A stretch of DNA of 64,000 nucleotides from CAYGTO01 sp964352815 (GCA_964352815.1 CAYGTO010000004.1:62001-126000), one strand, 5' to 3'. Positions 33,201 to 42,069 are shown, counted from the first letter of the stretch. Notes: generated by a model not told the origin, from the sequence alone. Translations and numbers: made by a program.

Positions 33201-33866
33201 ATGAACCACCCAGCCCCCAATTGCCCTCAATGTCCTCGTCTTGTGGCTTTCCGTGAGGCGAATCAGGGGCAGCATCCCGATTTCTTTAATGGCGCGGTGC
33301 CGTCTTTTGGTTCGATTGAGGCGAAGCTGCTCGTAGTGGGGCTGGCGCCGGGGCTCAAAGGGGCGAATGCGACGGGGCGGCCCTTTACGGGGGATTATGC
33401 CGGCGATGTGCTCTATCCAGCGTTGAAGGCGGCAGGGCTAGCGACGGGTAACTATGACAAGCGCCCCGATGATGGGTTGGAGTTAATCGAGACGCGGATC
33501 ACCAATGCGGTGCGCTGCGTTCCGCCGGAGAATAAACCGACGGGGCCGGAGATTAATGAATGTAACCCGTTTCTCACTCATGAGATTCAGGCGATGCCAA
33601 ACCTGAAGGTGCTGATCTCACTGGGCGGGATTTCGCATAAAGCCATTCTCAAAGCGCTGGGAATGAAGCAGTCGGCCTTTGCCTTCGGCCATGCGTCGGA
33701 GCATCCGCTTGAGGTACAAGGGCGGCAGGTGATCTTGCTTAACTCGTATCACACGTCGCGTTATAATATGAACACTGGCCGGCTGACCGAAGTGATGTTT
33801 GAGGGGATTGTGGCGAGAGCGGCGGAGCTGATAAATATAGTCACCCCGGCGAAAGCCGGGGTCTAA
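33201..33866 (+). CDS. Uracil-DNA glycosylase, family 5 type
   Basis: 221 residues from ATG 33201 (MNHPAPNCPQCPRLVAFREA). Four Cys of the Fe-S cluster type begin with CPQCPRL. Motif GLAPGLKGANATGRPFTGDY and the final LNSYHTSRYNMNTGRL match the UdgB/family 4-5 glycosylases that remove uracil and other deaminated bases. The last residues (VTPAKAGV) are encoded by a palindromic repeat that begins at 33840, so the native C-terminus has been replaced or extended. Confidence 0.88.
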   Translation: MNHPAPNCPQCPRLVAFREANQGQHPDFFNGAVPSFGSIEAKLLVVGLAPGLKGANATGRPFTGDYAGDVLYPALKAAGLATGNYDKRPDDGLELIETRITNAVRCVPPENKPTGPEINECNPFLTHEIQAMPNLKVLISLGGISHKAILKALGMKQSAFAFGHASEHPLEVQGRQVILLNSYHTSRYNMNTGRLTEVMFEGIVARAAELINIVTPAKAGV

Positions 33867-33990
33867 TCTAAATGAAGACGAGATACCGGCTTTCGCCGGT
33901 ATGACTAGACCTAAGTTGCTATTGTCATACCGTTGCAAAACGGTATCTCGTCGGTATCATGGAACGGGCATTAATGCGTTTACCGGTATG
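33840..33990. repeat. Tandem GTCATACCG-family repeats
   Basis: 33840-33904: GTCACCCCGGCGAAAGCCGG ... ATACCGGCTTTCGCCGGTAT. 33923-33990: GTCATACCGTTGCAAAACGG ... TTTACCGGTATGAGC. The first supplies the 3' end of the glycosylase gene; the second ends just before the second GIY-YIG gene. Confidence 0.75.
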
Positions 33991-34001
33991 AGCTAGTCAT
34001 T

Positions 34002-34301
34002 ATGCCAAGAGGGTATGTGTATATCATCACTAATCAGCCACATGGTGTGCTCTACACAGGTGTCACTAACGATATTGGTGTTCGCATGCAGGAACATCGA
34101 AACGGCAGAGGCTCAGAATTCGCAAGTAAATATAAGCTCAAACGACTGGTTTACGTTGAAAATCATGATGTGATGCATCAAGCGATTCATCGTGAGAAAT
34201 GCATTAAAGAATGGAAACGTGATTGGAAAATTGAGCTTATTGAATCCATTAATCCTGAATGGCGTGATTTGTTTCACGAAGCTGTTTTAGATTATACCTA
34301 A
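34002..34301 (+). CDS. GIY-YIG nuclease family protein (UPF0213 type)
   Basis: 99 residues. Complete signature: GYVYIITNQPHGVLYTGVTN, IGVRMQEHRNG with the general Arg, KYKLKRLVYVE, AIHREKCIKEWKRDWKIELI and NPEWRDL. Unlike the copy at 7726, the second motif is a normal YTG. It follows palindromic repeats (33840-33990). Its stop overlaps the end of the convergent 34298 gene by 4 bp. Cellular role unknown; the fold is a nuclease. Confidence 0.92.
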   Translation: MPRGYVYIITNQPHGVLYTGVTNDIGVRMQEHRNGRGSEFASKYKLKRLVYVENHDVMHQAIHREKCIKEWKRDWKIELIESINPEWRDLFHEAVLDYT

Positions 34302-34894
34302 AACAAATTATTAATACTACGGCCTATATTACGCATGCTACGATCCCAACCCGATTCAGCAGTGATTTTACAGGTCGGCGTCGCGCCCTGGCGGAGTTTA
34401 CACCATTTGCGTTTTACCTGATCATAACAACTCACCCCATCCAGGGTTTGCTGGGTGTCATGTACTTTCAGTAGTTCGGTAAATTCACGGCACTGCTCAC
34501 CGCTGCCATTGGTGAAGGTGCGGGTCGGGGTTAAGGTGCCGTGAATATTGTGGTAGTTCCACGCATACGCTTCACCGTCATGCACCTTCTGCATCACTTC
34601 TTTGAAGATGTGAAAATAGTAGCTCAGCTCATCGGTGCGCATTTGCGGCAGAAGGTCGCGTGAAAATTTGCTATTCCCATCTTCTTGGTATTCAACGCCT
34701 TGAACCACGCGCATGGTTGGGTCTTGGCTCTCTGTGCTTGTAATAATCGGGTCATCGGAGATAAAGAGTGAGAAAAGAAGGTAGAAGCCGCCGACCCAGA
34801 CCAGTACCTTGGTGAGCGGTCCCCATAAGAAATGCAGTGGGCCGAGCGCGAAGGCAAGGGTGCGTACGAAGAGTAAGTAAATGGCGCGAAACAT
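34298..34894 (-). CDS. Membrane-anchored RT0821/Lpp0805-type surface domain protein
   Basis: 198 residues. Apolar helices at ~1-24 and ~29-45 anchor it. The C-terminal part carries the pattern AYAWNYHNIHGTLTPTRTF, GEQCREF, GVSCYDQVKRKWC, which resembles the rickettsial surface antigen domain (W-N-...-G.V.P...F...G..CREF...W) usually found in lipoproteins. Two Cys pairs could form disulfides. It is probably located in the inner membrane with its domain in the periplasm (inference). Confidence 0.7.
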   Translation of the reverse strand: MFRAIYLLFVRTLAFALGPLHFLWGPLTKVLVWVGGFYLLFSLFISDDPIITSTESQDPTMRVVQGVEYQEDGNSKFSRDLLPQMRTDELSYYFHIFKEVMQKVHDGEAYAWNYHNIHGTLTPTRTFTNGSGEQCREFTELLKVHDTQQTLDGVSCYDQVKRKWCKLRQGATPTCKITAESGWDRSMRNIGRSINNLF

Positions 34895-34939
34895 GATGGT
34901 AGTATAGACAAAGTCTCAGGGGTTGTCATCCTGCTACGT

Positions 34940-35069
34940 TGTCATTGCCACGTGCGAAGCGCCAGTAGGCGCTTTGTCACAGGCAATCCATTCCATGAAT
35001 GTCTTCCTGACATTTCAATTCTGGATCCCCGGGATAAAATGTCTGCTGACATTTTCCCCGAGGATGACA
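34940..35069. repeat. Modular hairpin repeat, copy A3
   Basis: Shorter copy: ends TGTCATTGCCACG / CGAGGATGACA, hairpin ATGAATGTC / GACATTTCA, core GGATCCCCGGG, then AAAATGTC-TGCT-GACATTTT. It lies between the trpS stop and the 34894 gene. Confidence 0.75.
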
Positions 35070-35080
35070 TTTTTATTAAT

Positions 35081-36094
35081 CTAAAACCCAACAAGATTGC
35101 GAATTTCTGCCATGTGTGGTTCTGCCATTTTGCGTGCGCGGGTGCCATTCTCATGAAGCAGCATGTCGAGGTCATCTGGTCGCGCGAGGAGGTCACGCAT
35201 TTTTTCGGTGATCGGCGCGAGATGTTCTGCCGCTGCATCGGCGAGCGCAGCTTTGAACTCCGAGAAATTACTGCTAGCGAACTGCGCGGCGCTGTCTTCG
35301 ATCGACTGGCCCGACATGGCGGCATAAATAGTGAGCAGGTTGGACGCTTCGGGGCGCGCCTCCACATCATAGGAAATGCCTTCAGCCATATCGCTTTTGG
35401 CTTTTTTAAATTTGTTTTGAATCGTCTCTGCATCATCGGTTAGATTAATACGGCTCATGTCAGATTCGGCCGATTTACTCATCTTCTGCGTGCCATCGCG
35501 CAGGCTCATGATCCGCGCGGCTTCCTTCTGAATCACCGGCTCGGGGAGGGGGAAATACTCTTGATCGACGGCACGGTTAAACGCGCCGGCAATGTCGCGT
35601 GCCAGCTCAATATGCTGCTTCTGATCTTCGCCCACCGGGACATGGGTGGATTTATACAGCAAGATATCCGCGGCTTGCAGCACGGGGTAGCTATACAGCC
35701 CAAGAACGGCATTGTCGCGCTTCTTACCCGCCTTCTCCTTAAACTGCGTCATGCGGTTGAGCCAGCCAAGCGGGGTATGGCAACTCAAAATCCAGGCGAG
35801 CTCGGTATGAGAGGGAACGGATGATTGGGCGAAGATGATGTTTTTTTCAGGATCAATCCCACATGCGATGAAGGCGGCAGCGGTTTCACGCACACATTGA
35901 CGTAAGCGCTCTGGGTCTTGCGGCACGGTAATCGCGTGATAATCCACAATACAGAACAGGCATTCATACTCGGATTGCATCGCGACCCAGCGTTTAATCG
36001 CCCCCAAATAATTGCCTAAATGGAGGTTCCCGGTGGGCTGAATCCCGGAGAAGATACGGCCTTTTTGGGGCATTAGGCCTTGGGCGTTAGGCAT
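35081..36094 (-). CDS. trpS: Tryptophanyl-tRNA synthetase
   Basis: 337 residues, class I synthetase. HIGH-like TGNLHLGNYLGAI near residue 21 and KMSKS (GTQKMSKSAESD) near 205. The start may be the later Met (MPQKGRIFSG, 36073), since the first seven residues come from a GCCTAATGCCC-like repeat patch. Charges tRNA-Trp. Confidence 0.96.
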   Translation of the reverse strand: MPNAQGLMPQKGRIFSGIQPTGNLHLGNYLGAIKRWVAMQSEYECLFCIVDYHAITVPQDPERLRQCVRETAAAFIACGIDPEKNIIFAQSSVPSHTELAWILSCHTPLGWLNRMTQFKEKAGKKRDNAVLGLYSYPVLQAADILLYKSTHVPVGEDQKQHIELARDIAGAFNRAVDQEYFPLPEPVIQKEAARIMSLRDGTQKMSKSAESDMSRINLTDDAETIQNKFKKAKSDMAEGISYDVEARPEASNLLTIYAAMSGQSIEDSAAQFASSNFSEFKAALADAAAEHLAPITEKMRDLLARPDDLDMLLHENGTRARKMAEPHMAEIRNLVGF

Positions 36095-36246
36095 TGGAAT
36101 CTCTCTACAAATTTGAAATCTTCGGTAATAAAGGCGAATCGCTTGGAAAGATCAAACAATAATTCCCTAATGCCATTTGCCCAGTGCCTCATGCCCTCAT
36201 TGTGCAGTGCATATAACGCCCTGATTTAGAACAGTTTTAAGCGCTA
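36095..36246. other. Intergenic stretch before the third Pho box
   Basis: A 152-bp sequence with short repeated words (CCTAATGCC, GTGCCTCATGCCC) but no open frame and no clear terminator. Confidence 0.4.
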
Positions 36247-36292
36247 ACTTCATAAAACTGTCACAAACGAATCACAAAAGCTGTGCTAGATT
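36247..36292 (+). promoter_or_regulatory. Pho box and -10 upstream of the 36321 gene
   Basis: Half sites ACTTCATAAAA and CTGTCACAAAC (36247-36268). TAGATT begins 29 bases after the second half site. Geometry is identical to that at 3065. Confidence 0.65.
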
Positions 36293-36320
36293 TAAATGTA
36301 CGAACGGAGAATTCTATCTA

Positions 36321-37910
36321 ATGCAACAGACCGCAACGCAGAGCAATGTACCGATGGTGGCGCCCCATATTCAGGCTGCCTCGCATGCGTTTCACGCGCA
36401 GCAGGCTGCGAAGCAATCGCTTGCGCCGATGCAGGATGCACCGGTGGACCGGAGCGGCTTTTCAGGCTCGGTCGGGCATTTTTTACATGAGAATCGCGAT
36501 TGGCTGGTGAACAAAAACCCGGTGGGAAATGCGGGTTATCATTGGCTGCGCTCTGCGCTTGCCTGTGTGCCGTACGGTTTGGCATGTGGCTTGGTGTTCT
36601 CTGGCGCGAATAAACTAAAGGGTATCAAATCAGGCCCGTGGGCAGACATTACGGCAACCCCTATGTTTGATGTGGCGGCGAAGGCGGCGGAAATTGGCGC
36701 GGGCTTCACGCTCTATCGGACGACAAGTTTCGCGGGCCGACGCTTCTATGAGCGCGTGTTTAACCCAGAGAATAGTGAAGCAGATACGATCCGCGAATTG
36801 AGCGAGTCGGGCACAAACTTCGTTAATGATTGGCGCGAGAATTTTGATATTCAAAGCCATTCCGTGCCATGGGCTGCCTTTACATTGGGCGGGATTATGG
36901 TGTTAGGTGGGCAAGCGGCAGCGGCGCGTGGTCTTACTATGCCCAATGCGGATGTGCAATATAAGCTCAAAGATATTTTGCAGCATTCAGGCATCGCGAC
37001 GATGGCCTATGGCTCGTTCTTCGAGGTAGCGGATCAGCTAGGAAAACGCCGGCGCGAGCGTCAGGGGATTGCGGACCCGACCAAAAATATTAACGACATC
37101 GACATGGATACGATTGAGCCAGGGAAGGTTCAGGATATTCTCGATCAGCCGAAAACCTACGGCTGGTTCACCGATGAATCTGGCCCAGGGCGATGGATTT
37201 TCCGTCGTGCACTTCCTGTGTTGGCCGGCGTTGGTAGCTATGTGCTTGTGAAGCCATGGGCGATGCGGATCGCTGGGAAATTAATGAATGCTGAAGTGGT
37301 CACCAAAATCCCACTCATAGGTGAAGAAGGTGCGAAGGCGTTCGAAGGGTTTTTGAAGAAGAATGCAAAAGCATTTGATCTTAATGCGAAAGGCATTGCT
37401 GAAGAAATAAGTCAATTCCATAAGGCGGAAGCGAAAGAATTAACTGCTCATAGCGGGCTGTATGAGAAATTTGTTGGGCAGTACGATCCGGCCATTATTG
37501 AAGAAGGCGTCGCGAAAGTGAAAGCAGTCGCGGCGGCTCCGAATGCACAGTTAAGCATTACGAAAAACTCTTTTATCGAAGGCGTTGGTACATCACTTTT
37601 CGCCATGTATACGTTCGTCAAAGACCCGTGGGAGCGCCTTTATGATGGTGTGTTTGATAGGCTTGAACGCAAGGCGAACCCAGACTATTACGCGCGTAAA
37701 GATGCGCTGGAGAAAGAAGGCGTTGAGTTGCGCATTGAGGTGCGTAAGAAAGATCCAAATAAGCATGTGGATATTGATCCATTGCCGCCAGCTTCAGCCA
37801 ATCGTGGTGGACAGCGTACGGATGCACGACCGGCCGACCCACGCCATCGTGTGAGTGCACCCGCGGCGCATGAAGGCCATGCTGCGGCGCATGAGATCGA
37901 ACGCGCATAA
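36321..37910 (+). CDS. Unknown Pho-box protein, large, membrane-associated helices
   Basis: 529 residues, no known family. N-terminus Gln/Ala/His-rich. Apolar segments: LACVPYGLACGLVFSGA (~77-93), WAAFTLGGIMVLGGQAAAARG (~190-210) and ALPVLAGVGSYVLVKPWAM (~300-318). A helical charged region follows (IAEEISQFHKAEAKELTAH), then a GVGTSLFAMYTFV segment and a disordered His/Pro/Ala tail. The length, layout and promoter resemble the 525-residue protein at 3209 (RFYERVFN, then SVPWAAFTLGG compared with FDGMFG, then PKQTWGTVLGG), so the two may be distant paralogues. A weak CGGAGA ribosome site precedes it. Confidence 0.75.
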   Translation: MQQTATQSNVPMVAPHIQAASHAFHAQQAAKQSLAPMQDAPVDRSGFSGSVGHFLHENRDWLVNKNPVGNAGYHWLRSALACVPYGLACGLVFSGANKLKGIKSGPWADITATPMFDVAAKAAEIGAGFTLYRTTSFAGRRFYERVFNPENSEADTIRELSESGTNFVNDWRENFDIQSHSVPWAAFTLGGIMVLGGQAAAARGLTMPNADVQYKLKDILQHSGIATMAYGSFFEVADQLGKRRRERQGIADPTKNINDIDMDTIEPGKVQDILDQPKTYGWFTDESGPGRWIFRRALPVLAGVGSYVLVKPWAMRIAGKLMNAEVVTKIPLIGEEGAKAFEGFLKKNAKAFDLNAKGIAEEISQFHKAEAKELTAHSGLYEKFVGQYDPAIIEEGVAKVKAVAAAPNAQLSITKNSFIEGVGTSLFAMYTFVKDPWERLYDGVFDRLERKANPDYYARKDALEKEGVELRIEVRKKDPNKHVDIDPLPPASANRGGQRTDARPADPRHRVSAPAAHEGHAAAHEIERA

Positions 37911-37922
37911 ATTTCTTCATTT

Positions 37923-38077
37923 TGTCATTGCCACGTCAAGCGAGCAGCGCGAGCGCGTACAGGCAATCCATTTTATGAATGTCATTAGACATTCATAAAT
38001 ATCAAAAGATCTGCTGACCTTTTGAATGTGGATCCCCGGGATCTTTTGTCTTGCTGGCAAAAGCCCCGAGGATGACA
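37923..38077. repeat. Modular hairpin repeat, copy A4
   Basis: Ends TGTCATTGCCACG / CGAGGATGACA. Hairpins: TATGAATGTC/GACATTCATA, CAAAAGATC-TGCT-GACCTTTTG (one mismatch), and CTTTTGTC-TTGCT-GGCAAAAG after GGATCCCCGGG. Confidence 0.8.
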
Positions 38078-38128
38078 GGGTTCATAATCCCACTAGCAAT
38101 TTCACCTCACTCGCGCTACAACTAGCGC

Positions 38129-39115
38129 ATGTATGGAAGCTACCCAGATACCCGTCTACGCCGTTTGCGCCAAGCCCCCTGGCTACGCGAATTAGTACAA
38201 GAAACGCGGCTTCACCCAAGCGATTTCATCTGGCCTGTCTTCGTCGTGGAGGGCGAAAAGCAGCGCATTCCCGTCGATTCGCTTCCGGGTGTGGAGCGTT
38301 ATTCGATTGATGTGCTGTGCGATGAGGTGAAGAAGGCCTATGATCTCGGTATTCGCGCGGTTGCATTGTTCCCGGTGGTGCCGGCGGAGAAAAAAACGGA
38401 GCTGGCGGAAGAAGCATATCATCCAGAAAATCTCATGAACCGCACGATTGCTGAACTGAAACATGCAGTGCCTGAGATGGGCGTGATCGGCGATGTGGCG
38501 CTCGACCCTTACACCTCGCATGGGCAGGACGGCATTGTGGAACATGGCGTGGTGGTGAATGACCCCACCGTTGAAGTGCTGTGTCAGCAGGCCGTGTCGC
38601 TTGCGAAAACTGGCTGCGATATAGTAGCGCCGTCCGATATGATGGATGGGCGCGTCGGCGCGATTCGCCATGCGCTGGACGCGGTGGGTAAGCAAGAGAC
38701 CTGCATTCTATCCTATGCCGCGAAATATGCGTCAGCATTTTACGGCCCGTTCCGCGATGCGGTGGGTTCGGCATCGAATTTAGGAGCGGCGGATAAAAAG
38801 AGTTATCAAATGAACCCGGCGAATGCGCAGGAAGCGCTACGCGAAGTGGCGCTCGATATTGAAGAAGGTGCGGATATGGTGATGGTCAAGCCGGCGCTCG
38901 CCTATTTGGATGTGATTGCGGATATTAAAGCGGCGTACCATGTGCCAACCTTTGCGTACCACGTCAGCGGCGAATATGCAGCAGTGAAAGCAGCGGGGGC
39001 GAATGGTTGGATTGATGCTGAGGCGTGTATGCTTGAAGCGCTCATGGGGATCAAGCGTGCCGGTGCCGATGCAATTGTGACCTATGCTGCGCGCGAGGTT
39101 GTACCACTACTATAA
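38129..39115 (+). CDS. hemB: Delta-aminolevulinic acid dehydratase (porphobilinogen synthase)
   Basis: 328 residues. The two active-site Lys are in SYAAKYASAF (near residue 196) and MVMVKPALAYLD (near 252). The metal-loop region reads ALDPYTSHGQDG, with Asp/Ala in place of the Cys triad, so this is the non-zinc, Mg-type enzyme common in alphaproteobacteria. It condenses two ALA to porphobilinogen for heme. Confidence 0.97.
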   Translation: MYGSYPDTRLRRLRQAPWLRELVQETRLHPSDFIWPVFVVEGEKQRIPVDSLPGVERYSIDVLCDEVKKAYDLGIRAVALFPVVPAEKKTELAEEAYHPENLMNRTIAELKHAVPEMGVIGDVALDPYTSHGQDGIVEHGVVVNDPTVEVLCQQAVSLAKTGCDIVAPSDMMDGRVGAIRHALDAVGKQETCILSYAAKYASAFYGPFRDAVGSASNLGAADKKSYQMNPANAQEALREVALDIEEGADMVMVKPALAYLDVIADIKAAYHVPTFAYHVSGEYAAVKAAGANGWIDAEACMLEALMGIKRAGADAIVTYAAREVVPLL

Positions 39116-39157
39116 CGCCATCCTTCGGTTTAACCGCGGTATGATGATGGTACGATG

Positions 39158-40156
39158 TTAATCCGGGCTGTAGGCATCAACCTGAATCAAACCACTCACG
39201 ATTTTTTCACGTGCGGTTTCGACCTGTTCGATCAGTGACTGGTTCATGAATTCGCGATTATGCGCATCGACGGCGTAATCCATGGCGTGCTCTTTCAGCC
39301 CCATCAGTTTAATGCCAGGTTTCCACTTCTCTTCTTTCGCATTTTCAAGTGCGGTATAAATCACCTTATCCACGCGCTTGATCATCGAAGTCAATACATG
39401 GCCGGGGTAGGTGCCGTTTTGATTCGTATCGACACCGATCGCGAGCATGTCACGATCCTTCGCGGCTTCGAGGACACCAATGGATGAACCGCCAGCGGCA
39501 GCAAAAATAATGTCGATGCCGCGATCATATTGTTTTTGCGCAATGTCTCTGGCGATCTCAGGTTGCGACCAGGCCTCATCGCCTGTGCCGACCATATCGA
39601 AGGTGACGTCAATGGTCGGGTTGACAAATTTCGCACCCTGCATGAAGCCTAGCCCAAAGTTACGAATCAGCGGAATATCAACACCGCCGACAAAGCCAAT
39701 CTTCTTCGATTTTGAAGTGTATGCGGCAACCATGCCTACGAGGAACGCACCCTCATGATCTTTGAAGGTGACGGATTGGACGTTGTTAAACAGAGGCGGG
39801 ACCAGTCCATCCACCACCGTGAATTGTGTGTTAGGGAATTGATCGGCGAGGTTGAGTACAGGGAGAACATGCTGCGCACCGATCGCGATGATCGGGCTGT
39901 GGCCTTCTTGCGCAACGCGCGCGACGAACTGAAGAATGTCTTCGTCAGCACCCATACGAAATTCTTTATAGTCGACACCCAAATCTTCTTTTGCTTTCGC
40001 GGCGCCAGAGCGTGACATGGCGATAAAGGCGTGATCGGTGTCTTCAGTGCCGAGAGAATAAAGCAGAGCAGGCTCCGCACGCACAGGGTGCGCGAGCGAG
40101 AGAATGAAGGCGACCGCAAAGAGCGCCACGAAAGATGCTTGCCAGGTATACCGCAT
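39158..40156 (-). CDS. BMP-family ABC transporter substrate-binding protein
   Basis: 332 residues. Signal peptide 1-27 (cleavage after VRA), no lipobox, hence a free periplasmic protein. PnrA/BMP fold motifs: TVVDGLVPP, VTFKDHEGAFLVGMVAA, IGFVGGVDIPLIRNF, DIIFAAAGGSSIGVLEA, AIGVDTNQNG. Family members bind nucleosides or similar ligands for an ABC importer. No permease or ATPase gene is adjacent, so the transporter must be elsewhere, or the protein is an orphan sensor. Confidence 0.88.
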   Translation of the reverse strand: MRYTWQASFVALFAVAFILSLAHPVRAEPALLYSLGTEDTDHAFIAMSRSGAAKAKEDLGVDYKEFRMGADEDILQFVARVAQEGHSPIIAIGAQHVLPVLNLADQFPNTQFTVVDGLVPPLFNNVQSVTFKDHEGAFLVGMVAAYTSKSKKIGFVGGVDIPLIRNFGLGFMQGAKFVNPTIDVTFDMVGTGDEAWSQPEIARDIAQKQYDRGIDIIFAAAGGSSIGVLEAAKDRDMLAIGVDTNQNGTYPGHVLTSMIKRVDKVIYTALENAKEEKWKPGIKLMGLKEHAMDYAVDAHNREFMNQSLIEQVETAREKIVSGLIQVDAYSPD

Positions 40157-40238
40157 TTCTTATTCTTCTCTTTCCTCAGAGATAGTGATATGCTTTGGCT
40201 GTAACAAACACAATTTTGGCCAATCGTTCAATAAAAAT

Positions 40239-42005
40239 ATGCAACTTTCTGAAAAACGTATCACATTAGTCCAAGAAATGATGGTAAAGGCCGGCATCGA
40301 TGTGTTGCTCGTGCCAACGCAAGATGAGTTTCAGGGCGAATACACACCAGCCTGCGCGCAGCGGCTTGCCTGGGCAACCGGCTTTACCGGATCAGCCGGA
40401 AACGCCTTCATTAGCGGCCCTGCGCTAAAAGAAACCACACATTTGTTCGTCGATGGGCGCTACACGATTCAGGCGCAGCAACAATGCGGCGGGTTTGCGC
40501 AGATTCACAATATTGCGGATGCACGGCCAATAGGCTGGCTTATTGATCAAGCGCAGCAAGCTGGCGCGCCGTTGGTTATTGGTATCGATCCGAAGCTGCA
40601 TACGGTCGCGGCCTATGAGCAGTGGCAGAAACAGATTGATGATCATGCGGGCGACATGCCGCTCGAGATACGGTTGCTTATGCATAATCTCATCGATGCC
40701 GCGTGGGAGGATCGGCCGGCCGAGCCGAATCAGCCGATGAGTGTGCAGGCGCTCGATTATGCCGGGAAAGCGCATGGTGAAAAGATTGCGGATGTGTGCG
40801 CTGAGCTTAAGAAAAAGCGTTGCGATGCGGTGTTCATCACCAACCCCGATAGCATCTGTTGGCTGCTCAATATTCGCGGCAATGATGTTCCCTATAATCC
40901 GCTCGTGTTGAGCTATGCGTTGGTTGCGAGTGACGGTGCGGTGATGGTGTTTTTGAACGATACGAACCAGCCGGGTGAGGATGTACGCGAACATGTCGGT
41001 GACCAGGTGTCCTTTCATCCGATTGATCGTATCGGCGAGCTGCTCACGATGGTGATGCATGACAAGCGTGTGATGATCGACCCGCGGTCTTGCTCGATTT
41101 ACCTCGATCAGTGTTTGGTGCAGGCCGGGGCGGAATTGGTTAAAGCGAATGATCCGTGTATTTTGCCCAAAGCGATTAAGAATGAGGCGGAAATCGCCGG
41201 GATGCGTGCGGCGCATGATCGCGACGGGGTGGCGCTGAGGAAATTTTTGCAGTGGTTTGACGAGCAAGTCGAAGCGCGCGGCTCGGTGGATGAGCTGCAG
41301 GCGGAGGAAGTGCTGGAAGGGTTTCGCGCCGAAGACCCGCATTATCTCGGGCCAAGTTTTGCCACCATTGCAGGCGCAGGAGAGCATGGGGCCATTGTTC
41401 ATTACCGCGCGGTCGAAGAGACCAACCGAAAGCTTCTTCCCGGTGAGTTGCTGCTGGTAGATTCGGGCGGACAGTATCGCGATGGCACGACGGATGTCAC
41501 GCGCACGATGGTCTATGGCAATCCGAGTGATGAGGCGATCGACCGCTATACGCGCGTGCTCAAAGGCCATATCGCGCTGGCGATGGCGCAATTCCCCGAA
41601 GGCACGAGCGGCGCACAGCTCGATGCGCTCGCGCGGCAGTTTCTGTGGCAGGTCGGGCTGGATTATGACCATGGCACGGGCCATGGGGTGGGCGCGTATT
41701 TATGCGTGCATGAAGGGCCGCAAGGCATCTCGAAACGCTACACCGATGTGGCGCTGCAACCGGGCATGATTCTCTCGAATGAGCCGGGCTATTATAAGGC
41801 GGGGGAATACGGGATTCGTATTGAGAATTTGGTGCTGGTGGTCGAGAAAGGTGTCGGTGAGAGCGGTAAGAAAATGCTCGGCTTTGACACATTAACCAAA
41901 GCGCCGCTTTGCGAGAAACTTATCGATCGCAGCATGATGAGCGAGGCGGAGACCCAGTGGTTGGATACGTATCAGGCGTCGCTAAGTCGTCATACCGCGA
42001 CTTGA
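40239..42005 (+). CDS. pepP: Xaa-Pro aminopeptidase (M24 family, long form)
   Basis: 588 residues from ATG 40239; the frame is open from 40104. Two creatinase-like N-terminal domains are followed by a pita-bread M24 domain. Metal ligands: LLVDSGGQYRDGTTDVTRT (Asp, Asp), GTGHGVGAYLCVHEGP (His), LSNEPGYY (Glu) and GIRIENL (Glu). It cleaves N-terminal residues next to Pro. The last residues (SRHTAT) are coded by a palindromic repeat starting at 41988. Confidence 0.93.
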   Translation: MQLSEKRITLVQEMMVKAGIDVLLVPTQDEFQGEYTPACAQRLAWATGFTGSAGNAFISGPALKETTHLFVDGRYTIQAQQQCGGFAQIHNIADARPIGWLIDQAQQAGAPLVIGIDPKLHTVAAYEQWQKQIDDHAGDMPLEIRLLMHNLIDAAWEDRPAEPNQPMSVQALDYAGKAHGEKIADVCAELKKKRCDAVFITNPDSICWLLNIRGNDVPYNPLVLSYALVASDGAVMVFLNDTNQPGEDVREHVGDQVSFHPIDRIGELLTMVMHDKRVMIDPRSCSIYLDQCLVQAGAELVKANDPCILPKAIKNEAEIAGMRAAHDRDGVALRKFLQWFDEQVEARGSVDELQAEEVLEGFRAEDPHYLGPSFATIAGAGEHGAIVHYRAVEETNRKLLPGELLLVDSGGQYRDGTTDVTRTMVYGNPSDEAIDRYTRVLKGHIALAMAQFPEGTSGAQLDALARQFLWQVGLDYDHGTGHGVGAYLCVHEGPQGISKRYTDVALQPGMILSNEPGYYKAGEYGIRIENLVLVVEKGVGESGKKMLGFDTLTKAPLCEKLIDRSMMSEAETQWLDTYQASLSRHTAT

Positions 42006-42060
42006 TCGCGGTATCTCTACTCATGTTTTAGGGATCCCGTGGTCAAGCCGCGGGATGACG
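41988..42060. repeat. GTCATACCG repeat covering the aminopeptidase stop codon
   Basis: GTCATACCGCG/CGCGGTATC hairpin, then GATCCCGTGG/CCGCGGGATGACG. It supplies the last six codons of the aminopeptidase gene. Confidence 0.75.
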
Positions 42061-42069
42061 ATCATAGAA

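Noticed and set aside
17394..38077. CRISPR array or insertion sequence to explain the dispersed repeats
   Set aside because: The copies are single, far apart, have no regular spacers and contain no transposase gene; they behave as palindromic intergenic elements.
40425..41684. A 419-codon minus-strand frame opposite the aminopeptidase P gene
   Set aside because: Same reasoning: antisense shadow with Arg/His-rich composition.
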